From: JBGPBY01 sp041481485
GTDB taxonomy: Bacteria; Acidobacteriota; Terriglobia; 20CM-2-55-15
NCBI GenBank assembly: GCA_041481485.1
Contig: JBGPBY010000020.1
Coordinates: 1-27,547 of the forward strand
Length of the DNA stretch: 27,547 nt
Direction: 5' to 3'
Shown here: positions 7,929-15,249 of the stretch, one piece after another
Layout: each line of letters starts with the position of its first letter
Numbering within the stretch: the stretch's first letter is position 1
Translations under genes and position numbers: made by a program
Notes under the pieces: model-generated
The model's input: the letters and a program-made list of their open reading frames with translations, nothing else
What the model was told of the DNA's origin: nothing
Database searches by the model: none

Positions 7929-9134
7929 ATGCCATTTCTCGAGTTGAATAACGATAACGCCAGCACGAGTACGACGGTCGTGACGGCCGGCCCGCCGGAC
8001 AAAAAGAAGTTCGATGGACAGGTCGTGTTCGCTGCCGATGCACACGCGATTCTCGCCCTCCCACCTTTGGCCAACCAAGATATTGATGCGCTCTATGGTC
8101 GTGGTATCAACGGGGGTGGAGGAGTCATTGGAGAAGGTGGTGATGGAGGTCCCGGTGTCGTCGGCGTCGCAGGCGCCAACAGCAAATTCGGCGAAGAACA
8201 CTCCGTTCAAGCCCCCCCCGCAGTCGGTAGAGGCGTCAAGGCAGGGGTACTGGGTGTGGGTCCCGTGGGAGTTCAAGGCCAAAGCGAGAACGGTCCCGGA
8301 GTGAGAGGCCATACCGACTTTGGCAATGGAGTGGAGGGCCAATCCAGTGCGGACACCTTAAGCGGAGTTTCCGGACTCAACCTCGGGGACGGACCGGGAG
8401 TCACAGGTACCAGCGTCAATGGCGATGGGGTCGTTGGGGTCTCCAATAAAAACAACAAGAGCGGCGTCGTTGGACTCCACCTAGATCGGGGATCCGCAAT
8501 CGCAGGCTTCAGCAAGTCCGGCGTGGGCGTCCTCGGAGTGGTTCCTCCTCCCCCGCCGCCACCGGGCGGTATCGTGCAAATCGGTGGCCACCCGACCTTA
8601 GCCGGACGTTTTATCGGCCCAGTCCTCGTGGAAGGAGAACAAACGATCACCGGTAACCTGTATATCCTCGGGGATCAAATAGTGCTCGGGAACAAGCACG
8701 CCGCAGTGCCACACGCCGATGGAACGCATCGACTCCTCTACAGCGTTGAAAGCCCAGAAAGTTGGTTTGAGGACTTCGGAGAGGGCAACCTCATCAAAGG
8801 CAAGGCAACGGTGCGGCTAGCGCCAGACTTCGCAGCAGTCGTCAAGACCGACACGTACCACGTCTTCCTGACACCCTACGGCGACTCCAACGGACTCTAC
8901 GTAACCGGTCGGGAAGACAAAGGATTCGAAGTCCGAGAACAAAAAGGCGGTACCGGCAAGCTCACCTTCTCCTACCGCGTCGTGGCCCAGCGCAAAGATG
9001 TCACCGCCACTCGATTCCCGAAGATACGAGTGAACAAAATAGACTTGCCGACCATACCCCTACCGAAGACAGAGCTGCCGACTGTCCCCACAAAACCCCG
9101 ACCGTCGCGACGCAGACCAAAACCAAGAGGCTAA
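7929..9134 (+). CDS. Glycine-repeat protein with conserved C-terminal domain
   Basis: The product has 401 residues and no signal peptide. Residues about 56-204 are Gly/Val-rich, built on imperfect units of the form G.GV.G.s (GPVGVQGQSENGPGVRGHTD, GPGVTGTSVNGDGVVGVSNK). Such units form beta-helical or fibre-like stems, as in phage tail fibre and spore or surface proteins. A seven-proline run (206-212) separates the stem from a well-ordered segment at about 265-360 (YSVESPESWFEDFGEGNLIK, then TDTYHVFLTPYGDSNGLYVT, then FSYRVVAQRKD). I have seen this segment at the end of repeat proteins of soil bacteria; its function is unknown. The tail is basic and Pro-rich (KPRPSRRRPKPRG). The start has CAGGAGAGG (7915-7923) before ATG. 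Without a leader it may be intracellular or exported by a non-Sec route. Confidence 0.8.
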   Translation: MPFLELNNDNASTSTTVVTAGPPDKKKFDGQVVFAADAHAILALPPLANQDIDALYGRGINGGGGVIGEGGDGGPGVVGVAGANSKFGEEHSVQAPPAVGRGVKAGVLGVGPVGVQGQSENGPGVRGHTDFGNGVEGQSSADTLSGVSGLNLGDGPGVTGTSVNGDGVVGVSNKNNKSGVVGLHLDRGSAIAGFSKSGVGVLGVVPPPPPPPGGIVQIGGHPTLAGRFIGPVLVEGEQTITGNLYILGDQIVLGNKHAAVPHADGTHRLLYSVESPESWFEDFGEGNLIKGKATVRLAPDFAAVVKTDTYHVFLTPYGDSNGLYVTGREDKGFEVREQKGGTGKLTFSYRVVAQRKDVTATRFPKIRVNKIDLPTIPLPKTELPTVPTKPRPSRRRPKPRG

Positions 9135-9304
9135 CCACGGTTGTTGGTACGGATGGTGGTTATCGACGCCCGGGAGCAGGCGAATCTGCCGTTCTTGCTA
9201 GGAACGCTTGCACTTTGGTGAAGCGCGAGTACACTGCCACGGTATGCGAAGACCGCTGAGATCGGGTAGGCCGCCTGGCAGCGTTTGGACTGTGACAGCA
9301 GTTT

Positions 9305-9640
9305 ATGGACGGACAGTTTTCCGGCACCGTGAAAAACGTGAAATGCACCGTTACGGAGGAAGACGTCGGATATTCGGCAGTAATACAGGCACACCGATAC
9401 TTGGAATTAATCAAAGAGGCGGATTACTCCGAAGCGTATCGGTTGCTCACGGACAAGTATCGCGGCACCATCTCTATTGAACGGTTCACGGCGGAAGCTC
9501 GTCGGCTCAATGCAAACAACTACGAGTACATTGGAAGTCCATACTGTCTCGATTTTCGTGCCGTCAACGGAATCAGCGCTACCGTTATTGCGGGTGCTGA
9601 TTGCTATGTCACGTATGACCAACGAGCCTGTGGAAATTGA
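9305..9640 (+). CDS. Possible NTF2-like small protein or gene remnant
   Basis: The 111-residue frame contains a segment that reads like a real protein: AHRYLELIKEADYSEAYRLL followed by TDKYRGTISIERFTAEARRL, the helix pattern of NTF2-like or DUF4019-like domains, where the first helix is followed by 'y..ls...r'. The remainder (SPYCLDFRAVNGISATVIAG) would supply the beta strands. There is no Shine-Dalgarno before ATG 9305, an in-frame stop lies nine bases upstream, and no leader is present, so this may be the 3' part of a gene that has lost its start. The IS21-type element inserted about 100 bases after its stop and did not cut it. Confidence 0.4.
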   Translation: MDGQFSGTVKNVKCTVTEEDVGYSAVIQAHRYLELIKEADYSEAYRLLTDKYRGTISIERFTAEARRLNANNYEYIGSPYCLDFRAVNGISATVIAGADCYVTYDQRACGN

Positions 9641-9735
9641 ATTTCAACTGGAACGGCTGAGAGGCTCACGGAAGGCCGAGCTTACGAATATAAGACCAGT
9701 TCGGTAATCGGACCCGGTTCTCGTTAGCGGGACTC

Positions 9736-9741
9736 AGTTGA
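9736..9741. repeat. Target site duplication, left copy
   Basis: AGTTGA directly abuts the left end of the IS21-type element. The same six bases abut its right end (13144-13149). IS21-family insertions are known to duplicate 4-8 bases. Confidence 0.85.
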
Positions 9742-9747
9742 TGCGTA

Positions 9748-9834
9748 TTCCGGGGCATGTGAATAATCGTTCCGGGATGATGTGAATAATGATTCCGGCG
9801 ATGTGAATAATGAATTCCGGGCTGAAGTGAATGG
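9748..9834. repeat. Left-end array of transposase-site-like repeats
   Basis: Direct copies of TTCCGG-(1-4 bases)-ATGTGAATAAT lie at 9748-9767, 9770-9790 and 9793-9811, with a weaker one at 9815-9834 (TTCCGGGCTGAAGTGAATGG). The spacing is about 22 bases, two DNA turns. IS21 ends typically carry several such copies, to which IstA binds. Confidence 0.85.
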
Positions 9835-9857
9835 AAATTTCAAGTTTCCCGGAATGA

Positions 9858-9877
9858 ATATTCACATCCCCGGAATC
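9858..9877. repeat. Inverted copy of the end repeat before istA
   Basis: ATATTCACATCCCCGGAATC is the reverse complement of the left-end repeat. It lies about 100 bases before the istA start, where IstA binding could repress its own transcription. Confidence 0.7.
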
Positions 9878-9974
9878 GGTTTGAATTCTTAAGAGGAAAT
9901 TCTTCGCCGAGCAAAGACCGGCGCTGGACAAGACGGGGTGTCTGTTTTTCCCACGAAAAAGTGGAGGGAACGGA

Positions 9975-11568
9975 ATGCCTCAGAAGGCTGTGTCCATGCG
10001 CAAGATCAAGGAAGTGTTACGGCTGCGGTTTGCTGCGGGTCTCAATCAAGACCAGATTGCCCGCAGTTGCTCGATCGGTCAAGCCACCGTTCATCGATAT
10101 CTGAAGATGGCTGCGGCGGCGGGTTTGAAGTGGCCGCTGCCGGAGGAATACGATGACCGGCAACTCAACCAGCTTCTCTTTCCATCGCAGCCAGACCGTT
10201 CGCCGCCGGGGCGGCAGGCGGGCGTTGACTATTCGGCAGTTCACCGAGACCTGAAAACGCACCGGCATCTGACCCTGCAGCTAGTCTGGGAGGAGTATCG
10301 CCAGACTCAACCGGACGGATACGGTTACAGCCGGTTCTGCGAGCTGTACCAACGGTGGAACCGGAATCACAGCGTCGTGATGCGGCAGGATCATGTTGCA
10401 GGCGAAAAGATGTTTGTGGACTGGGCCGGTCCCACCGTTGCCCATCCACAATCCTCAGACGGGAGAAGCGGCGGCAGCATCGCTGTTTGTTGCGGTGCTG
10501 GGAGCCAGCACCTACACATTTGCGCGGGTGGCGATGGGCCAGGGTCTGGCTAATTGGATTGACTGTCACGTCCGGGCTTTTGAGTTTTTTCAGGGTACGG
10601 CGAAACTCGTCGTGCCGGATAATCCGCGGACCGGCGTCGATCGAGCCTGCCGCTACGAGCCCGACATCAACCGCACATACCACGAGATGTCGCAGCACTA
10701 CGGTACGGCCATCATGCCAGCGCGGCCGTATAAACCAAGGGACAAGGCCAAAGTTGAAAATGCGGTTCTTGTGGCCGAGCGGTGGATTTTGGCGGCCCTG
10801 CGCCATCACAAATTTTTCGCACTGGCGGAACTCCAGGATGCCATCACACCGCTGCTGGAACGATTGAACAACCGTCCGTTCCGCAAACGGGAAGGAACCC
10901 GCGCATCTCTTTATGCCAGTGAAGACAGGCCAGCGCTTCAAGCATTGCCTGCTGAGCGGTATGTGATCGCGGATTGGAAAACCGTCCGGGCCTCGATTGA
11001 TTATCACGTCGAGATCGACCGCCATTATTACAGCGTTCCCTACCAACTGGCCGGTCAACAACTGGAAGCACGCTCTACCGCCATGACCGTCGAAGTCTAT
11101 GACGCGGGCAAGCGCGTTGCCTCGCATGGCCGCAGTTCGGCGCCGTACCGTCACACAACAGTCCATGAGCACATGCCGAAAAGCCACCGGGCGCATCTGG
11201 AGTGGACTCCTTCACGGCTGATTCACTGGGCCTCAACGGTCGGGGTCTCCACAGCCGAGGTAGTCCGTACGATTCTGGAAAGTAAGCCCCATCCGGAAAT
11301 GGGTTATCGCGCCTGCCTGGGCATCATGCGTCTGGCAAAGACCTACTCCAACCAACGGATGGAAGCGGCCAGCCGGCGCGCCATCGAACTCCAGGCCTGC
11401 TCCTATTCGAGCCTTCGTTCAATGCTTCAGCGCTCTCTGGATCAGCAATCGACACTGGATATCGAACCGGAACGTACCGGCCCAAGGCATGAAAACCTCC
11501 GTGGAGCCGATTACTACGATTCCCCGGCCGCGATCCTGCCGTTCCGAACCAACGAAAGGAAATCTTAA
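9975..11568 (+). pseudogene. istA: IS21-type transposase, frameshifted
   Basis: Two frames together give an IstA of about 530 residues. Residues 1-155 (9975-10439) start after GGAGGG (9963-9968) and carry the HTH (IKEVLRLRFAAGLNQDQIAR, about 11-50), then FVDWAG with the first catalytic Asp (D149). The frame then has to move by one base at 10438-10440: removing one T from GTTGCCC restores VPIHNPQTGE. The rest (10441-11568) holds VVPDN (second Asp, about 215) and KPRDKAKVENA (Glu, about 261), giving a complete DDE triad, and the C-terminal beta-barrel region (DYHVEIDRHYYSVPYQLAGQ). Left unrepaired, the first product stops at 10553 after 192 residues and lacks two catalytic residues. It may be a true mutation or a sequencing error. 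The stop overlaps istB by one base (TAATG). Confidence 0.9.
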
Positions 11569-12320
11569 TGTTGAATCAACCCACGATTGAAAAATTGCAC
11601 ACGCTGAAGTTGCACGGCATGGCCGATGCCTTTCGTGCGCAGCTGGAAACCACCAGCATAAGCCAGCTCAGTTTCGAGGAGCGCTTTGCAATGGTCGTCG
11701 ATCAGCAATGGCTCTGGAAGGAGAACCGTGCGCTGGCTCATCGTCTCCGATCGGCAAAACTGAAAGAACGCGCCGTCATTGAAGACATCGATTACCAGCA
11801 TCCACGCGGACTGGACCGCAAGCTGATACGAACCTTGTCATCGAGCGAATGGGTTCGCCAGAAGCAGAACATCATATTGATCGGCCCTACGGGTATCGGA
11901 AAAAGCTGGCTGGGTTGCGCCCTGGCGCAAAAAGTCTGCCGCGATGGCTATTCGGTGCTGCACAAAAGGATGAACGAGCTGTTTCGCGAACTCGCCGTGG
12001 CGCATGCCGACGGCAGCATTGGACGAATGCTGCTGAAGCTGTCCCGGATCGATGTGTTGCTGTTGGATGACTTTGCCATGGCCCCATTGAAGGACAGCGA
12101 GCGGAGGGACTTCCTCGAAATCTGCGACGACCGTTATCAGCGGCGCTCGATGATCCTCACCTCACAAATGCCGGTCGCTCATTGGCATGAGCAAGTCGGC
12201 GACCCTACCATCGCCGACAGCATTCTGGACCGGCTGGCGCACAACGCATACCGCATCGAAATCAACGGTGAATCCGTGCGCAAGAAACGCGCTCGTAAGC
12301 CAGAGGAGGACAGCCAATGA
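11568..12320 (+). CDS. istB: IS21-type helper ATPase IstB
   Basis: A 250-residue AAA+ ATPase of the DnaC/IstB type, the normal length. An N-terminal helical region (about 1-95, MLNQPTIEKLHTLKLHGMAD) precedes the ATPase core. Walker A is GPTGIGKS (106-113), Walker B is VLLLDDFAM (163-171), and a sensor-like ILTSQMPV lies at about 196-203. IstB assembles on target DNA and activates the IstA transposase. The ATG overlaps the istA stop (TAATG), and its own stop overlaps the next gene (ATGA), so the three are translationally coupled. The frame is intact although istA is broken. Confidence 0.97.
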   Translation: MLNQPTIEKLHTLKLHGMADAFRAQLETTSISQLSFEERFAMVVDQQWLWKENRALAHRLRSAKLKERAVIEDIDYQHPRGLDRKLIRTLSSSEWVRQKQNIILIGPTGIGKSWLGCALAQKVCRDGYSVLHKRMNELFRELAVAHADGSIGRMLLKLSRIDVLLLDDFAMAPLKDSERRDFLEICDDRYQRRSMILTSQMPVAHWHEQVGDPTIADSILDRLAHNAYRIEINGESVRKKRARKPEEDSQ

Positions 12321-12994
12321 ATACCTCAACTCATTTTCATCTCAAACAGCCGTCGGGATGGTTCGCGGCTGGCCGCGAAACCGAGCAGGCTCTGCTATTG
12401 CTTTCCGACGCGGCTTTCAAACTGTTTCTATGGCTCTGTCTGCATGCCGAACGGAGCCGTGGCTGTCTCCCGGCATCCGCTCGAGAGCTGGCCCTCGCAC
12501 TCCACAAAACCGAACCCGAATTGCAGGCGGCTCTCGATGAATTGTTTCGGCAGGGCGTCTGCCTCTCCCCCGATGGTGATGTGATCGAAATCACCGATCG
12601 TTTCTGGCCCTATCAGCGTGACTCGAACTCTGAAGGCGACGACGATATAACGGCATACATTGCTCATGTGAAACGCTGTTTTCTAGAACGCCGCTGTGTC
12701 CGTAGCACCTTCACACCCGCCGACGAAAAACTGGCCATCCGGCTTCACCGCGACGGCGTTTCAATCGTAGATGTCGAACGCGCGATTCTCCTCGGTTCAC
12801 TACGCAAGTCTGTCGCACTACAGGACCACCGCCGGGGCACCCTGGTCACCACCCTTCACTACTTCACGGCGTTGTTCGACGAAGTCCTACAGAACACATC
12901 ACCTGAGTATTGGAACTATGTTACCCGGAAACTTCGCAGCTTCGAGCAACACTGGAAAGAAATCCCAATCTCACTACAACAGGAGACGAAATAA
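12317..12994 (+). CDS. IS21 passenger protein, probable winged-helix
   Basis: The product has 225 residues, and its ATG overlaps the istB stop by four bases (ATGA). It lies inside the element, before the right end. Residues about 28-85 (SDAAFKLFLWLCLHAERSRG, then SARELALALHKTEPELQAAL and LFRQGVC) have the pattern of a winged helix-turn-helix as seen in plasmid replication and transcription proteins. The C-terminal half (TFTPADEKLAIRLHRDGVSI, then VERAILLGSLRKSVAL) is helical. No catalytic motif is seen. Canonical IS21 elements have only istA and istB, so this is an accessory gene. A DNA-binding role in target choice, end binding or regulation is a guess from its position and likely fold. Confidence 0.85.
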   Translation: MNTSTHFHLKQPSGWFAAGRETEQALLLLSDAAFKLFLWLCLHAERSRGCLPASARELALALHKTEPELQAALDELFRQGVCLSPDGDVIEITDRFWPYQRDSNSEGDDDITAYIAHVKRCFLERRCVRSTFTPADEKLAIRLHRDGVSIVDVERAILLGSLRKSVALQDHRRGTLVTTLHYFTALFDEVLQNTSPEYWNYVTRKLRSFEQHWKEIPISLQQETK

Positions 12995-13042
12995 TGATGA
13001 TAAATCACTCAAAACCCAGAATCCGGTCGCCTGCCCGTTGAC

Positions 13043-13143
13043 TGATGTGAATATCTCAAGCATCATTGCAAACGCCAGCGTCGCTTCGCTCCGACATATT
13101 CACATCGCGTCGGAACAGCCTATTCACATCGCCGGAATCCGCA
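13043..13143. repeat. Right-end copies of the terminal repeat
   Basis: ATATTCACATCGCGTCGGAA at 13096-13115 and TATTCACATCGCCGGAATCC at 13121-13140 are inverted relative to the left-end array. A partial copy in the opposite orientation (TGATGTGAATATC) lies at 13043-13055. The right end thus has two full sites against three or four on the left. Confidence 0.8.
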
Positions 13144-13149
13144 AGTTGA
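13144..13149. repeat. Target site duplication, right copy
   Basis: AGTTGA follows directly after the terminal CA of the element and is identical to the left copy at 9736-9741. Confidence 0.85.
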
Positions 13150-13450
13150 CGTAAAACCAGCTACCCTTCGATTGAACAGCAGAGTCGATGGCGGATTTCT
13201 TAAGTCCGGTTTGCCGGCTACCCATCCGTTCGCCGAGGCATTGCCTAAACACTGCGGCGTTACACAAGGGCTCTCGCTTCGAGTGGCCACCCGGCCTCCA
13301 TTCGAAGCCCCTGCACAAAACCGCACGAAGCGGGTGCAATTAGCATCGTTCGGACCGGAGGCCGAGGCCACAATTTGGACTTCAGCTCTGCATTAAAAAG
13401 TACTTGCCGATTCAGTTAATCGACCAGCATCATACCTCTGGATACAGACG
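13150..13450. other. About 300 bases without a recognisable gene
   Basis: A 74-residue frame (13172-13396) and reverse frames exist, but they have no ribosome-binding site and no family-like pattern. Before the insertion this joined directly to the bases before 9741, making a 400-base gap. Nothing else is seen. Confidence 0.55.
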
Positions 13451-14182
13451 ATGAGCCTACTTGCGGACTTTGAACGGGTGTACGGTGAATTGAGACGAAA
13501 CAAGTGGCTTCAACGGTTTGCAATTTTTTGCCGCATCGCCCTGGCCCTCGGATTCATTCCGGCAGGAATCGTCAAGGTGACTGGAGAGCGGTTCACCGGC
13601 CTGCCATCGAATCATCCTTTAGGTCATTACTTCGACGCGCTGTTGCTGACGCGGTACTACTACACGTTCATTGGCGTCGGCCAGCTCACGGCAGCGATTC
13701 TGCTGCTCATTCCAGGAACGGTTCTGTTGGGGGCGCTCCTCTATTTTCCCATCATCTTGAACATCTGGGTTCTATCATCTGCCACAAGATTTAACGGTAC
13801 TCGCATCACCACGCTGATGCTGTTGGCGAATCTGTTCCTGCTCGTGTGGGACTATGACCGCCTGAAGTACATCCTGCCGCTTAAACGTTCCGTCGAAGAT
13901 CGTCACGTCCCAGTCACGACCAGTAAGTTCCCACTTTGGTTTTTCGGGATTGTACTCGCGGCGGTCGTTTCACTAATCGCCTTCGATGATGTTCTTTACC
14001 CGATCCGGCCTGGTAACGAACCACTCGAGTGCACCAACGGGTGCACGAACAAGGACGATCCAGGCGACTGCCAACGTTTCTGTGACTGTATCTACAATCA
14101 AGGCAATCCGCTGAATACTTGCCTGAACGAATACTACAAAGCAAAAGAATCAGGTGTGAAGCCTGAGCCGCCGGTTCGCTGA
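13451..14182 (+). CDS. DoxX-like membrane protein with Cys-rich tail
   Basis: The product has 243 residues. A four-helix DoxX-type membrane part is seen: a first helix with FCRIALALGFIPAGIVKVTG (about 26-45), where the family has 'R...g.iFi.aG..Kl', then helices at about 70-90, 92-110 and 120-138. A fifth helix lies at about 160-180. The C-terminal region (190-243) is soluble and has six cysteines at 194, 198, 207, 211, 213 and 224 (C-x3-C-x8-C-x3-C-x-C-x10-C). DoxX relatives take part in quinol- or thiol-linked redox functions in some bacteria, but most members are uncharacterised. The tail could form disulfides or bind metal; its side of the membrane cannot be fixed here. The ribosome-binding site is weak. 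Confidence 0.75.
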   Translation: MSLLADFERVYGELRRNKWLQRFAIFCRIALALGFIPAGIVKVTGERFTGLPSNHPLGHYFDALLLTRYYYTFIGVGQLTAAILLLIPGTVLLGALLYFPIILNIWVLSSATRFNGTRITTLMLLANLFLLVWDYDRLKYILPLKRSVEDRHVPVTTSKFPLWFFGIVLAAVVSLIAFDDVLYPIRPGNEPLECTNGCTNKDDPGDCQRFCDCIYNQGNPLNTCLNEYYKAKESGVKPEPPVR

Positions 14183-14277
14183 GGTCTCGCTGACGCGTTT
14201 CGGCTCTTCACGCAATGTCGCTTGCTCAAAGGTGATGGTAGCCCGCGGTCACAAACTGCGCATACAAGGGAAAGTGA

Positions 14278-14952
14278 TCAGGATTCCGTCTTGCTGAGAT
14301 CAGAGGGAAAAACAGTTAGTGTCGGCGAGACGATCCAGTTCAGTGGAACTGCGGTGAGGATTCCGAATACGAGCCCGCCCGAAAGTGCAGGTATCAGCTC
14401 CGTCGGGGAGTGATCCGCAATCCAACCCAGACCAGCCATGGCGATTGCACACGCTGGAATCCATGCCAATGACCGCGTTGTTTTCGTTGCCAGCACGAAC
14501 GACTGAACTAATCCGATGATCGCGCCACACCACAAAAACCCAATGGGGTGAATATATTGACGATTGGCCACAATGGATGTCCAAAGATAGTTTCCCATGA
14601 ACAATCTCAGCATTGCCGTCCATCCTGTCGCGACACCGATCATCGTTGCGGCCACCCACAACAATCTGTAAGGCCATTTCCATCCCAGTGCGGCTGCCTG
14701 CAGCAAACCCAGGAACAATCCCACTCCACCGGCAATTATTGCGCTAAACAAAACCGGATTCCGGCCATTCTGATACCAACTCAACAGATGTAATGTGCGT
14801 TGAATCAGGCGAAACCCAAACCTTTCGACCCAAAGATAAAGAATGGCCAGGGGCGTCGACACTCCGCATGCCAGAATCCACCGCCAGATCAATCCGCGCT
14901 CGGATTGCATTCCAAAATGCTGACCCACTGCTGTAACCAGCAAATCCCACAA
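14278..14952 (-). CDS. Polytopic membrane protein, unknown
   Basis: The product has 224 residues with about six hydrophobic segments (IWRWILACGVSTPLAILYLW, LFSAIIAGGVGLFLGLLQAA, LLWVAATMIGVATGWTAMLR, then three more to about 215). No family is recognised. The longest frame opens at TTG 14952; ATG 14910 (MQSERG) is an alternative, and neither has a convincing ribosome-binding site. The 17 codons upstream of TTG, after an in-frame stop at 15004-15006, continue as SQWRRFAFWIRT, which resembles coding sequence, so the gene may have lost its 5' end. It converges with the DoxX-like gene across 95 bases. Confidence 0.6.
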   Translation of the reverse strand: MWDLLVTAVGQHFGMQSERGLIWRWILACGVSTPLAILYLWVERFGFRLIQRTLHLLSWYQNGRNPVLFSAIIAGGVGLFLGLLQAAALGWKWPYRLLWVAATMIGVATGWTAMLRLFMGNYLWTSIVANRQYIHPIGFLWCGAIIGLVQSFVLATKTTRSLAWIPACAIAMAGLGWIADHSPTELIPALSGGLVFGILTAVPLNWIVSPTLTVFPSDLSKTES

Positions 14953-15078
14953 CGTCCGAATCCAGAACGCGAACCGGCGCCACTGGCTGCCCGATCGATA
15001 TAGTCAACAATGAATGAGAGAGTTTTAGAGTTATAGATCTGTCGTGCCTGCAGCACTCTGTGGTGTTGTGTTTCTTTA

Positions 15079-15098
15079 CCCCCGGCTCACGCCGGGGG
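15079..15098. repeat. Perfect 8-bp hairpin
   Basis: CCCCCGGC (15079-15086), loop TCAC, GCCGGGGG (15091-15098). It lies beyond the end of the eight-gene minus-strand operon. There is no T-run on either side, so it is more like a dispersed palindromic repeat than a classical terminator, though it may protect the 3' end of the transcript. Confidence 0.6.
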
Positions 15099-15118
15099 CT
15101 ATGGAACTGCCGCCGCTA

Positions 15119-15230
15119 ACGCGGCTGGGAACGGCTGGGAACCCCATTACCCTGCAGTCCGCTGTTGCGGTTGGGAACTAGCGCCGCCGACGCCGCGGCT
15201 GGGAACGGCGGGGATGTCGCGGTTGGGAAC
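15119..15230. repeat. Cluster of short direct repeats
   Basis: The unit GCGG(C/T)TGGGAAC occurs at 15121-15132, 15167-15178, 15195-15206 and 15219-15230, with a variant at 15131-15142 (ACGGCTGGGAAC). Spacing is irregular, so it is not a CRISPR array. Together with the hairpin at 15079 it fills the gap after the operon. Confidence 0.65.
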
Positions 15231-15249
15231 TGGGGACGGAACATTTATA

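Larger units (their letters stand above)
9742..13143 (+). mobile_element. IS21-family insertion sequence, 3402 bp
   Basis: The left end reads TGCGTATTCCGGGGCATGTG and the reverse complement of the right end reads TGCGGATTCCGGCGATGTGA. They agree over TGCG, ATTCCGG and ATGTGAATA, with TG/CA terminal bases as in IS21. Both flanks carry AGTTGA, so the boundaries are known to the base. Inside are istA (with a frameshift), istB, and a third gene coupled to istB. IS21 elements are usually 2.0-2.5 kb with two genes; the extra gene and the long terminal repeat regions account for the larger size. The exact duplication argues for a recent insertion in the gap between the small ORF at 9305 and the DoxX-like gene, disrupting nothing I recognise. 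Confidence 0.92.

Noticed and set aside
10430..10445. Programmed frameshift in istA
   Set aside because: The change needed is +1, with no slippery heptamer or pseudoknot that I can see, and IS21 istA genes are not known to use it.
10165..11196. 343-codon open frame on the minus strand inside istA
   Set aside because: It is antisense to conserved transposase sequence with clear catalytic residues.
13172..13396. 74-codon frame after the IS element
   Set aside because: No ribosome-binding site, no family pattern, and frames on the opposite strand are equally open.
15119..15230. CRISPR-like array
   Set aside because: Units are only 12 bases, unevenly spaced and slightly variable; no cas genes nearby.
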